DNA of 64,000 nt from Halosimplex aquaticum (GCF_028747785.1 NZ_CP118160.1:62001-126000); one strand, 5' to 3'. Positions 51,599 through 58,649 are shown, numbered from the stretch's first letter. Translations and numbers: made by a program. The notes: a model not told the origin generated them from the letters alone.

Positions 51599-52366
51599 GT
51601 GGCGGTGAAGGTTCGCAAGTACGATCTTGACAGCGAGTACTTCGGTATCTATACCTTCCGCGTCGGTGGTGGGGACGTCGGCGATCTCGAATTCGATCTT
51701 GGCGAGGCACTCTCAGAGATGGGTGCTGATAACGGTACCATCGTTGCCCGGCTCCTCGAGATCTATCAAGCACTCATAGCCCAGAACGAGGAAGAAGAAG
51801 GAGTTCCCGTTGAAGCGTACAAGAACATCGACATCGATGCACTCCCAGACGCGCTCAACCGGACATCGTGGGAGGGCAGCGCGACTGATGTTGCAGGCCG
51901 TCTCGCCTCAAATATCATTCTCAAACACGCGCTTCCGAATGGGAACCATCGGACTGCAGTTGCCCTGATTCAGTTCTACCTCCGTCGGATTGCTTCCGAT
52001 TTCTCGATGCCAGAGACCTCCGTGGAAATCGACTCAGAGACATACGACTGGCGGGAGTGGGTAAACGAGTATATTAACGAGTCAAAACGACTCTTGACGG
52101 TTCGTCGGAAGAATGTTCTACTCAAACATCTCTCTGACTTCGGAGCGACAACGCTTGAGCGGAAACACGAGGTCCAGATCGACCTGACGGCATACGAGCT
52201 GGATATGTATCCCTCAGAAGCGAAAGCTGTCTACGCGACAGCGCACGAGGAACTCTGGATCGAATTCGTCGAAGAGGCAGTAGAGCGCACCGACAACCCC
52301 GAGCTGATGGAGACCCCTGGGCTATCCAAGGCGGAGTTCGCAGAGAAAATTCGGAACCTCGAGTGA
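51599..52366 (+). CDS. Fic/Doc-like protein, 5' end uncertain
   Basis: 255 aa from the GTG at 51599. The motif HALPNGNHRTAVALIQFYL (about residues 109-127) follows the Fic/Doc pattern HxFx(D/N)GNxRT; Doc proteins phosphorylate EF-Tu and Fic proteins AMPylate targets. The open frame extends upstream (FSLDFVHEAPSEIVARIVEY) without any ATG, GTG or TTG, back to a TAA. The original start may therefore have been cut off by the decayed AbiEi copy. No Phd-like antitoxin is clear nearby. Confidence 0.6.
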   Translation: MAVKVRKYDLDSEYFGIYTFRVGGGDVGDLEFDLGEALSEMGADNGTIVARLLEIYQALIAQNEEEEGVPVEAYKNIDIDALPDALNRTSWEGSATDVAGRLASNIILKHALPNGNHRTAVALIQFYLRRIASDFSMPETSVEIDSETYDWREWVNEYINESKRLLTVRRKNVLLKHLSDFGATTLERKHEVQIDLTAYELDMYPSEAKAVYATAHEELWIEFVEEAVERTDNPELMETPGLSKAEFAEKIRNLE

Positions 52367-52376
52367 ACGGCGTGCG

Positions 52377-52616
52377 CTAGTCTTGGAGCATCGCGACTGT
52401 TCGGCCCGTCTCCTCGGCCTCTTCGCTCCGCGACATCCCGTATGTTGCGAGAGCCTCCTCAACCGCGTCGTCCAGATCCATTAGTCAAGCAAATCTTGGC
52501 TCTGCCAACGTATAAAGTCTCGCACGATTTGCGTTTATCATAGCATCGGCTAACTCGCCAACCGAGTAGGACCGATCCCGCAAACAGTCGATAACCCGTA
52601 GCTCCACTCCCCTCAT
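52377..52616 (-). pseudogene. Decayed small HTH gene
   Basis: From the ATG at 52616: VELRVIDCLRDRSYSVGELA, the first helices of a winged HTH, then a stop at 52485-52487. A second short frame from 52481 (MDLDDAVEEALATYGMSRSE, ending at 52377) follows. A TTTATA before the second start could serve it as a promoter. It could also be two tiny genes. Confidence 0.35.
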
Positions 52617-52756
52617 AGATTCCAATCTCTCCGATTTATGTATACGTATATCGGTGAGGATGGAATACAGGCTCTTGGCACTCAGGTCGGGGCGTCAAAT
52701 GGTGAGGCGTTTGTACAAACGGATTTCGGAGAGGCAATTCGATCTGCGAGTCCGAA

Positions 52757-53377
52757 CTACTCGAGAGGCGACGTGAACAGGCGCCGATACTCATCGAGCC
52801 ACTCGATCTCGTGGTACGTCACGTCGTTCTGAATGTCGTATTCAAGCGGGAGTGGATCCGAACGGTGGGCTGTAAACGTGAGGTTGATCTCGATACAGGG
52901 TCCGTGCTCGGAGACGCACTCGAAGCCATCGTCAACGGGGTATACAACGCTAAACCAGCGAATCTGGAACCCAAAGTGGTCACACACATCTCTGACGACT
53001 GCAGCATCGCAATAGGGCGTGTGGACCCACAGTTCCCCGCCAGCGTACGCCTGATCTTTGACACACCAGACTGCATCAAGGGAGCGGAGAAACTCGGCAG
53101 CGCGATTGTAGTGCGCTTCAGTCAGGCGGTCCCACCAGTGGTACTCCTCGACGTCGTCAACGAGGAGCTGGAGGCAATCACCACACACATCATACGCCCG
53201 CTCACCAAGGGAGATTTCGTGGAGTTTGTCGGACTGGGTGGTGTTACACGCATCGCACGGAGGGGAAGCACCACTGCACTGGCATCCGGGGGATGATCGC
53301 TGTTCGGTGTGGTTGGAATACCCGCTGTTTGCACTCTCTGGCTTCTGAGATTCGTTTGAGTCGGTATTCTCGGTCAT
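52757..53377 (-). CDS. Hypothetical haloarchaeal zinc-binding protein
   Basis: 206 aa. Ser/Glu-rich N-terminus, then PPCDACNTT and YDVCGDCLQLLVD, a treble-clef-like zinc site. The C-terminal 120 residues are an alpha/beta domain with AEFLRSLDAVWCVKDQAYAG, ELWVHTPYCDAAVV and CIEINLTFTAHRSDP. The last parts resemble a haloarchaeal DUF but I cannot name it. Confidence 0.6.
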   Translation of the reverse strand: MTENTDSNESQKPESANSGYSNHTEQRSSPGCQCSGASPPCDACNTTQSDKLHEISLGERAYDVCGDCLQLLVDDVEEYHWWDRLTEAHYNRAAEFLRSLDAVWCVKDQAYAGGELWVHTPYCDAAVVRDVCDHFGFQIRWFSVVYPVDDGFECVSEHGPCIEINLTFTAHRSDPLPLEYDIQNDVTYHEIEWLDEYRRLFTSPLE

Positions 53378-54101
53378 TGGTATCCAACCGAGAACCGTCA
53401 GTCACGCCGTGTGACTGGGCTCCCGGCTAGAACCGAACCGACGATCGGCCACTCATCTATCGTCACAGAGAGCAGGTTGGTGTAAATAGTTTCTGTGAAT
53501 CCAATCGAGGACACCGGCCAGCACCCGGCTATCGACGACAGCCGATCCTAGACGATGAACGTCATATGTAACCGTATCTCGAAGTGTGACTGCCGTGCCT
53601 GTGAGTAACACACCCAAACTAATTTTAATACAATTGCCACGATATTTTCTGCTGACGTTCGATACACTCCTCAAACCGAGAGAGTTCAACACGATGATCA
53701 TCACTCGCCTCACCCCGCGGCGTGCTCGTTCTCGCTTAGCCGCGGGTCCCGTGTTCGGCGAGTGCCTACAAGATCAGCGTGCGAAGAGCCCGGGCGCAAA
53801 CCGCCGGATCCACGTCGACTTCGAATACGAGAGTTCGACGCAATCCGGCGACGGCCGGACACTCTCACCCGCATAACTCGGCCCCCATACGGACTACCCG
53901 TCACGGGTCGGGGAACACGGGATTGCCGCCTGCCTGTGCCCAGTACTCGCTCAGGACACAGCCTAATACGAGTGCGGGATGCCAGGCTCGCGGCTGATTG
54001 GTTTCCGTTCGTTTCGATACAGGGTCGAACGGGCTCCGTCCGCGCTGAGCGCACGGAAGTCGTTAGCCAACAGCCCCGCAGCGAGAGCTGCGGCTACGTA
54101 G
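53378..54101. other. Long non-coding stretch before the tRNA array
   Basis: No convincing gene. A minus-strand frame near 53453-53560 ends LGSAVVDSRVLAGVLDWIHR but the rest does not look coding. From 53700 on the sequence is GC-rich with short inverted repeats, similar to the spacers of the tRNA array. Confidence 0.3.
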
Positions 54102-54177
54102 AGCCCCGGAGTCTCCGCTGGCGAGGGACGCCGGACTTTGAATCCGGAGGTCGCCGGTTCGATTCCGGCCGGGGCGA
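54102..54177 (+). tRNA. tRNA-Gln(TTG)
   Basis: 76 nt. Acceptor AGCCCCG pairs with CGGGGCG except for A1-G72. Anticodon arm CCGGA-CTTTGAA-TCCGG and T arm GCCGG-TTCGATT-CCGGC are perfect; discriminator A. The D arm and variable loop match the tRNA-Glu(TTC) at 56331, so the two probably diverged from one gene. Confidence 0.75.
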
Positions 54178-54180
54178 CAT

Positions 54181-54254
54181 GCCGACGTGGTGTAACCCGG
54201 CGAGCATACGGCCCTGTCGCGGTCGTGATCCGGGTTCAAACCCCGGCGTCGGCG
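54181..54254 (+). tRNA. tRNA-Asp(GTC)
   Basis: 74 nt. Acceptor GCCGACG/CGTCGGC, anticodon arm CGGCC-CTGTCGC-GGTCG (one G-T pair), T arm CCGGG-TTCAAAC-CCCGG, discriminator G. Only 3 bp separate it from the tRNA-Gln, so both come from one transcript. Confidence 0.8.
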
Positions 54255-54418
54255 TGGATGCGTGGCGTGGCCACGTGGGGATACCCATCGAGGTAGGCAG
54301 CCCGTTGGTGCGATCAGCTGGATCGTTCCGACGATGCTGGGCCCAGCAGGGTCCGCAACCTACATGAGCCGGTGTGGTATTCCCGGGAACCTCCCGAAGT
54401 ACGCCCCCGCGATGAGAC

Positions 54419-54450
54419 GCGCAACCACGACTACTCGGTCGCGGTTGCGC
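54419..54450 (+). other. Long hairpin between tRNAs
   Basis: A 13-bp stem with one mismatch (GCGCAACCACGAC with GTCGCGGTTGCGC) and a 6-nt loop. A second perfect 7-bp hairpin, CTGCCGA-ACGC-TCGGCAG, is at 54481-54498. Together they occupy the spacer before tRNA-Pro and could be processing signals or part of a small RNA. Confidence 0.45.
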
Positions 54451-54504
54451 AGTTGGAAAGTCGTACAGATAGATAATCAACTGCCGAACGCTCGGCAGTC
54501 CGGT

Positions 54505-54577
54505 AAGCCGATGGTCCAGCGGACGACGATCTGTGCCTTGGGCGCACAGGATCGAGGTTCGAATCCGCGTCGGCTCA
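54505..54577 (+). tRNA. tRNA-Pro(TGG)
   Basis: 73 nt. Acceptor AAGCCGA with TCGGCTC (A1-C72 mismatch), anticodon arm TGTGC-CTTGGGC-GCACA, T arm CGAGG-TTCGAAT-CCGCG with one mismatch, discriminator A. The first-pair mismatch resembles that of the tRNA-Gln. Confidence 0.7.
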
Positions 54578-54581
54578 CTGT

Positions 54582-54668
54582 GCCGCGACTGGGTATTGGG
54601 GAACCCAGCGGCCTGCTATGCCGTGGCCGTCTGCTATCGGTCTCCCGGTTCGAATCCGGGTCGCGGCG
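54582..54668 (+). tRNA. tRNA-Ser(GCT)
   Basis: 87 nt, type II with a long variable arm. Acceptor GCCGCGA/TCGCGGC, anticodon arm GCGGC-CTGCTAT-GCCGT, T arm CCCGG-TTCGAAT-CCGGG, discriminator G as expected for Ser. Confidence 0.78.
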
Positions 54669-54670
54669 TC

Positions 54671-54811
54671 ATGACAACGAATGTCTGCCCTGCCTGCGAG
54701 GAGGAAGCGTTCCGTCACGTCCCGATCGGTGAAACAACGTCTATCGACACGATTGGAAGCGTGGAAATCTGCGTCACCGAGGACGGCGCATACTTCCACG
54801 GAACAAGGTGA
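54671..54811 (+). CDS. Tiny zinc-finger-like protein inside the tRNA array
   Basis: 46 aa (MTTNVCPACEEEAFRHVPIG, then TTSIDTIGSVEICVTEDG and AYFHGTR). One CxxC knuckle; the second half of a zinc site is not obvious. It starts 2 bp after tRNA-Ser(GCT), so it is leaderless on the processed transcript. Confidence 0.5.
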   Translation: MTTNVCPACEEEAFRHVPIGETTSIDTIGSVEICVTEDGAYFHGTR

Positions 54812-54953
54812 CCGCCATCCATCCCTGCCGTGACTGGGTGCTGATGAGCACATTCGCCTCGGTAGAGAGGGTCAGAAGCTGAGTAATGCGCGTCTTCCGG
54901 TGTCCCGGTGAGAAACGCGAGGCGGGCTTGTCGGAGCAAGTTCCGACGGAGAT

Positions 54954-55035
54954 GGTGAGACATGCGGATAGGCGACCGCGCTCGGTGTGAAACCGAGAGC
55001 CGCGAGGCTTCGGAGTTCGACTCTCCGTCTCACCG
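54954..55035 (+). tRNA. tRNA-Ser(TGA)
   Basis: 82 nt. Acceptor GGTGAGA/TCTCACC, anticodon arm CTCGG-TGTGAAA-CCGAG, T arm CGGAG-TTCGACT-CTCCG, discriminator G, type II variable arm. Confidence 0.78.
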
Positions 55036-55037
55036 TT

Positions 55038-55123
55038 GGCGGGATTTCCGTAGCTTGGTCAAGGGACTGCGTTGGAACCGCAGCGTCCGCAAGGACACGA
55101 GTGTTCAAATGGCTCTCCCGCCG
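55038..55123 (+). tRNA. tRNA-Ser(GGA)
   Basis: 86 nt. Acceptor GGCGGGA/TCCCGCC, anticodon arm CTGCG-TTGGAAC-CGCAG, T arm GAGTG-TTCAAAT-GGCTC with a weak inner pair, discriminator G. It starts 2 bp after the previous tRNA-Ser. Confidence 0.72.
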
Positions 55124-55170
55124 CTGCGTGCCGAAGTGATTCGCAGAGTCGCTGGCAATTCTCGAATTGC

Positions 55171-55252
55171 GCCGCCATGCCAGAGTGGTCAAACGGACAC
55201 GGTCGAGACCCGTGTGGTTAGTCCTTCCCAGGTTCGAATCCTGGTGGCGGCA
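55171..55252 (+). tRNA. tRNA-Leu(GAG)
   Basis: 82 nt. Acceptor GCCGCCA/TGGCGGC, anticodon arm CACGG-TCGAGAC-CCGTG, T arm CCAGG-TTCGAAT-CCTGG, discriminator A, type II variable arm. Confidence 0.82.
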
Positions 55253-55294
55253 TCCGGCCATCGTGCCTGTAGACAATTCTCGCTTCACCGTTAC

Positions 55295-55377
55295 GTCGCC
55301 GTACTCAAGTGGTCAACGAGAAGCGGTTCAGACCCGCTGGCGTAGGTCCTTCCGAGGTTCGAATCCTCGCGGCGACA
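55295..55377 (+). tRNA. tRNA-Leu(CAG)
   Basis: 83 nt. Acceptor GTCGCCG/CGGCGAC, anticodon arm AGCGG-TTCAGAC-CCGCT, T arm CGAGG-TTCGAAT-CCTCG, discriminator A. Close to the Leu(GAG) gene in layout. Confidence 0.82.
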
Positions 55378-55381
55378 TTTT

Positions 55382-55452
55382 CTCCCTGTGGTCTAGCGGT
55401 ACGATGCCTCCCTGTAGAGGAGGAGACGCACGTTCGAGTCGTGCCGGGGAGA
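55382..55452 (+). tRNA. tRNA-Tyr(GTA)
   Basis: 71 nt. Acceptor CTCCCTG/CGGGGAG (C1-G72, the archaeal Tyr identity pair), anticodon arm CCTCC-CTGTAGA-GGAGG, T arm GCACG-TTCGAGT-CGTGC, discriminator A. Confidence 0.8.
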
Positions 55453-55456
55453 CTGC

Positions 55457-55583
55457 GGGACGGTGGAAGAGCCTGGCATTCACACACTCTCACCGAGTTT
55501 TCACCGGAGAGCCGGTGCGACGGTGAGAGTTCCTTCGTCTCACCTGTAATGAGAACACGCAGGTTCGAATCCTGCCCGTCCCA
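55457..55583 (+). tRNA. tRNA-Thr(TGT) with an intron-like insertion
   Basis: Acceptor GGGACGG/CCGTCCC and T arm GCAGG-TTCGAAT-CCTGC are perfect, and TCTCA-CCTGTAA-TGAGA is a good Thr anticodon arm, but the span is 127 nt. The surplus of about 50 nt lies between two copies of TCTCACC, before the anticodon. It folds into a hairpin: ACTCTCACCG pairs with CGGTGAGAGT, with an inner CACCGG-AGAG-CCGGTG. It could be an intron at an unusual place or a disabling insertion. Confidence 0.5.
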
Positions 55584-55617
55584 CTGGCCGACGACTCGTT
55601 CCAGACGAGACCAACCC

Positions 55618-55690
55618 GCTCCAGTGGAGTAGCGGCCAAACTCACGGCCCTCTCACGGCCGAGCCCCCGGTTCGAATCCGGGCTGGAGCA
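55618..55690 (+). tRNA. tRNA-Glu(CTC)
   Basis: 73 nt. Acceptor GCTCCAG/CTGGAGC, anticodon arm CGGCC-CTCTCAC-GGCCG, T arm CCCGG-TTCGAAT-CCGGG, discriminator A. Confidence 0.8.
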
Positions 55691-55795
55691 TTCTCCAACA
55701 GTCCGAGACCTCTCACTTCCAGCCGACGAGACTGAGGGACACGGACAGCTGTGGAGAACTAAGAGATGCCCATGAGTGAGTTCCGAATTGTGTGC

Positions 55796-55866
55796 TGCGG
55801 GATAGGATAATGGCAGTCCACGGGGCTCATATCCCCGAGGCCCAGGTTCGACTCCTGGTCCCGCAA
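55796..55866 (+). tRNA. tRNA with CAT anticodon (Met or lysidine/agmatidine-type Ile)
   Basis: 71 nt. Acceptor TGCGGGA/TCCCGCA (T1-A72, unusual for archaeal Met), anticodon arm CGGGG-CTCATAT-CCCCG, T arm CCAGG-TTCGACT-CCTGG, discriminator A. Met and Ile2 cannot be told apart by eye. Confidence 0.75.
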
Positions 55867-55878
55867 TGGAGGACAACA

Positions 55879-56283
55879 ATGGGACTATTCGATACAGTCG
55901 AACTCTACGACGATGTCCACCTGCCAGAGTACCCCGAAGGGATTACTCCTGCCGAGGACGTCGACTGGCAGACGAAAGGCATCGATCGACCGACCATGGC
56001 CACATTTCGGATTACGGCGGACGGTCGGCTCCTCGAAGAGGAGTGGCACACCGAAGCGGTCCCGCCGGAAGACCGGCCATACGCGAGCCGTGACGACGTC
56101 GACGAGGAAGATCTCCTCTACATGGCCGGCTGTCGGAACCGAGTCCACGACGGCTGGATCGAACGAGACGACTACCACGGCCGCTTCGAGCTCAAACACT
56201 CCTTCGAGAATCTCGATACACTCGTCACGTATCAAGTGACGTTCACGCACGGGCAACTCGAGGGGTTCGAACGCCTGCGATAA
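55879..56283 (+). CDS. Hypothetical acidic protein inside the tRNA array
   Basis: 134 aa from the ATG at 55879 (MGLFDTVELYDDVHLPEYPE). Further blocks: MATFRITADGRLLEEEWHTE and DDYHGRFELKHSFENLDTLV. The MGLFDTVE opening is seen in small phage-like proteins, but I cannot name a family. It starts 13 bp after the CAT tRNA. Confidence 0.6.
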   Translation: MGLFDTVELYDDVHLPEYPEGITPAEDVDWQTKGIDRPTMATFRITADGRLLEEEWHTEAVPPEDRPYASRDDVDEEDLLYMAGCRNRVHDGWIERDDYHGRFELKHSFENLDTLVTYQVTFTHGQLEGFERLR

Positions 56284-56330
56284 TCCGTGCGTATCCGCCG
56301 CACCTCAGCGCTTGATTTCGTCCCTACTGC

Positions 56331-56406
56331 GCTCCCGGAGTCTCCGTTGGCGAGAGACGCCACCCTTTCAAGGTGGAGGTCGGGGGTTCGATTCCCCTCG
56401 GGAGCA
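56331..56406 (+). tRNA. tRNA-Glu(TTC)
   Basis: 76 nt. Acceptor GCTCCCG/CGGGAGC, anticodon arm CCACC-CTTTCAA-GGTGG, T arm GGGGG-TTCGATT-CCCCT with one G-T pair, discriminator A. Confidence 0.8.
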
Positions 56407-56566
56407 CTCGGGGGGCTGGCCCTGACAGCGTTTTTTCCGTGTCTGACATAGCGGGCAGCCACGGATCCGTGACGCTGTCACGGTCGGCTTTCCCCAAGCG
56501 TGTGGTCGTCGAGGTGGTGCGTTTCTTCGCCTGCAAAGCACACCAACGGGAGTCATAGCCCGTCGC

Positions 56567-56654
56567 GCCACCGGTTGCCCGACCGCACGTGGCGACCGTC
56601 GAGTCGGAGCATTGCTTCGCTAGGAACTCGCAGGTTCAAATCCTGTCGGTGGCG
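56567..56654 (+). tRNA. tRNA-Ser-like, degenerate anticodon arm (CGA?)
   Basis: 88 nt, type II length. Acceptor GCCACCG/CGGTGGC, D stem TGCC/GGCG, variable arm CGGAGC-ATT-GCTTCG and T arm GCAGG-TTCAAAT-CCTGT are fine; discriminator G suits Ser. The anticodon stem cannot be closed properly; CGA is present in the right place. It may be decayed or a tRNA-like RNA. Confidence 0.45.
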
Positions 56655-56756
56655 CAGTCCATCGAGAACATCCCGGACAAAGAGCGTACGAGAGGACGCT
56701 CGACACCGGTCCCGCTCCGACAGTTTTCCGGTCGCCGTGTCGCCAGTGGCCGTCGA

Positions 56757-56818
56757 TCTGGAGCGCTACGTCGATGGCACATTACGGGTTCGAATCCCGT
56801 CGTTCGCTCCAGAAATTG
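56757..56818 (+). other. tRNA 3'-half-like sequence
   Basis: A perfect T arm ACGGG-TTCGAAT-CCCGT is followed by CGTTCGCTCCA, but there is no matching 5' half at normal distance. TGGAGCG (56757) and CGCTCCA are complementary over only 53 nt, too short for a tRNA. It is a fragment, a long-intron gene or a tRNA-like module. Confidence 0.35.
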
Positions 56819-56831
56819 TCCGGCCACTCGT

Positions 56832-56906
56832 GTTCCCGTAGCTCAGTCAGGACAGAGCACCGGCCTTCGAAGCCGGGTGTCGCACGTTCGAATCGTGCCG
56901 GGAACG
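56832..56906 (+). tRNA. tRNA-Arg(TCG)
   Basis: 75 nt. Acceptor GTTCCCG/CGGGAAC, anticodon arm CCGGC-CTTCGAA-GCCGG, T arm GCACG-TTCGAAT-CGTGC, discriminator G. Last tRNA before the Ro60 gene. Confidence 0.82.
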
Positions 56907-56907
56907 T

Positions 56908-57010
56908 CCAGCCGAGCGAAGCGAGGCTGGTTCGGGAAGTTTCTCTCCCGATACTCGCTGCTCACAGAGCGTGTGGGCAGCTGCGATCGGAGTCGCCTGT
57001 TGCGGCTCCG
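56908..57010 (+). ncRNA. Four-hairpin RNA leader, candidate Y-like RNA
   Basis: Between tRNA-Arg and the Ro60 start lie four consecutive hairpins: CCAGCC/GGCTGG (56908-56930), TCGGGA/TCCCGA (56932-56951), CTGCTCACA-GAGCG-TGTGGGCAG (56958-56980) and CGGAGTCGC-CTGTT-GCGGCTCCG (56988-57010). The last two have 9-bp stems. Ro60 proteins bind Y RNAs, and bacterial Y RNA genes lie next to the Ro gene. That this is such an RNA is inferred; it could be a structured 5' leader instead. Confidence 0.5.
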
Positions 57011-57019
57011 GGTGATAGG

Positions 57020-58549
57020 ATGGAATTCAACACGCCAAAGCAAACGGTCGCGGAGGCAACGCGGACCACCAACTATGAAGGTGGAGAAGCGTTCGAGCCT
57101 GCCGACCCCCGACTCGCACTGTACAAGCGCACGATCAACCAACTGCTGGAGGGCTCGTTCTACGAGACCGATGACGAGCAGCTGGCTGCTGTCGTTCACC
57201 AGTTCGATGCCGCCGCAAACGAGGATCCGGAGTTCGTCCTGAAGCTCGCAGCCTATGCGCGCCAGGAGCTCTACTTGCGGGACATCCCACAAGTGCTACT
57301 CGTACTGGCGGCCAACGACGACCGGTTCAAGGACGACTCCCCCGAGTCGCTCATCCGCGAATGGGCGCCGGCGATCATCCAGCGGATGGACGAGACGGCC
57401 ACCGCGCTCGCGGTCCACGATCAGCTGTTTGGCGGGACTGCGCCGTGGCCGCTTCGACGCGGGATCGAGGACGCGCTGGTGGAGATGGCCGACGCCTACA
57501 CGCTGGGCAAGTACGAGCTGTCGCGGCGCGAGGTGACGCTATACGACGTCTTCAACCGCGTCCACCCCACGCCCGTCGACGCCGAGCAGGAAGCGCTCTT
57601 CGAGCGGTTCATGCGCGGCGGCCTCGACAACTATCCCGACGTCGACCCGTTGCCGGCGCCCAACACCTGGGAGACGGTTATCTCCGAGCGCGGCAACACC
57701 CAAGCCGCCTGGGAACTGCTCATCGAGGACGACGAGTACACGTTGCCCATCTTCGCATCGATCCGGAACCTCCGGAACATGCTCGAAGCCGGCGTTCCGG
57801 AGGACACCGTCGTGGATCACCTCGACCTGGAGGCAGTCCGACACGCGCCGCTGTACCCGTTCCGGTACTACCAGGCCTACACCGCGCTGCAAGACGCGGA
57901 TGTCCAGGCACCGACGGTCGAGCAGTGGCTCGAAGACGCAATTGATGTCGCGGTCGAGACGGTGCCTGGCGGATTCGGCGATACCTTTGTCGCGGTCGAC
58001 CTGTCGGGATCGATGGATCAGCCGCTGTCCGCGAACAGCACGCTCCGATTGAAGGAGATCGGTGCGTTGTTCGGTGCGATCCTGGCCGACCAGGGTGCCG
58101 ACGTCGGCGGGTTCGGCGACGACTTCCAGACCGTTCCGATGCACGTCGACACGCCAGTACTGCAGCGCCAAGCGGCGGTGTTGGCATTCGACGAGGACGT
58201 CGGGAACTCGACGAACGGCTGGAAGGCGATCAAGCACCTCCACGACCGAGGGGATGCTGTTGAACGGATCGTCGTCTTCACCGATATGCAGATCTGGGCC
58301 AACACGCCGTTCACGGCCCGCGATTCCCAGACGGTCAAAGACGCGTTCGATACGTATCGGGACGAGGTGTCTGCGGACACCGCGCTGTATCTCGTCGATC
58401 TCGCGGCCTACGGCGACCTGGTGACGCCAGAAGGCTACGAGAACGTCTACAACATCTCGGGATGGTCGGAGAACGTCCTCTCGTTCATCGAACACGCCGA
58501 GAATCCGAAGCAGATCATCGATGAGATCGAGGCGTTCGAACTGACCTAG
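57020..58549 (+). CDS. Ro60/Rsr homologue (TROVE + vWA domains)
   Basis: 509 aa from the ATG at 57020, behind GGTGAT. The N-terminal TROVE domain begins TVAEATRTTNYEGGEAFEP and continues through HEAT-like helices (LVLAANDDRFKDD, TLPIFASIRNLRNMLEAG). The C-terminal vWA domain has a MIDAS motif, VAVDLSGSMDQPL (Asp 327), and IVVFTDMQIWAN. TROVE proteins form a ring that holds Y RNAs and misfolded small RNAs, including tRNA-like ones. Its place between tRNA-Arg and tRNA-Gly is therefore striking. The length is close to that of bacterial Rsr. Confidence 0.85.
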   Translation: MEFNTPKQTVAEATRTTNYEGGEAFEPADPRLALYKRTINQLLEGSFYETDDEQLAAVVHQFDAAANEDPEFVLKLAAYARQELYLRDIPQVLLVLAANDDRFKDDSPESLIREWAPAIIQRMDETATALAVHDQLFGGTAPWPLRRGIEDALVEMADAYTLGKYELSRREVTLYDVFNRVHPTPVDAEQEALFERFMRGGLDNYPDVDPLPAPNTWETVISERGNTQAAWELLIEDDEYTLPIFASIRNLRNMLEAGVPEDTVVDHLDLEAVRHAPLYPFRYYQAYTALQDADVQAPTVEQWLEDAIDVAVETVPGGFGDTFVAVDLSGSMDQPLSANSTLRLKEIGALFGAILADQGADVGGFGDDFQTVPMHVDTPVLQRQAAVLAFDEDVGNSTNGWKAIKHLHDRGDAVERIVVFTDMQIWANTPFTARDSQTVKDAFDTYRDEVSADTALYLVDLAAYGDLVTPEGYENVYNISGWSENVLSFIEHAENPKQIIDEIEAFELT

Positions 58550-58576
58550 CCCTGTTCGGATCTTTTCTTTGAGGAT

Positions 58577-58649
58577 GCGCGAGTGGTGGAGTTCGGAAAC
58601 ACGCGGTCGTGCCACGACCGAGACGGGCGTTCGAATCGTCCCTCGTGCA
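58577..58649 (+). tRNA. tRNA-Gly(GCC)
   Basis: 73 nt. Acceptor GCGCGAG/CTCGTGC with one G-T pair, anticodon arm CGGTC-GTGCCAC-GACCG, T arm GGGCG-TTCGAAT-CGTCC, discriminator A. It starts 27 bp after the Ro60 stop codon, so it likely shares the Ro60 transcript. Confidence 0.78.

Noticed and set aside
53762..54480. Several open frames across the start of the tRNA array
   Set aside because: They run through tRNA genes and have no protein-like features.
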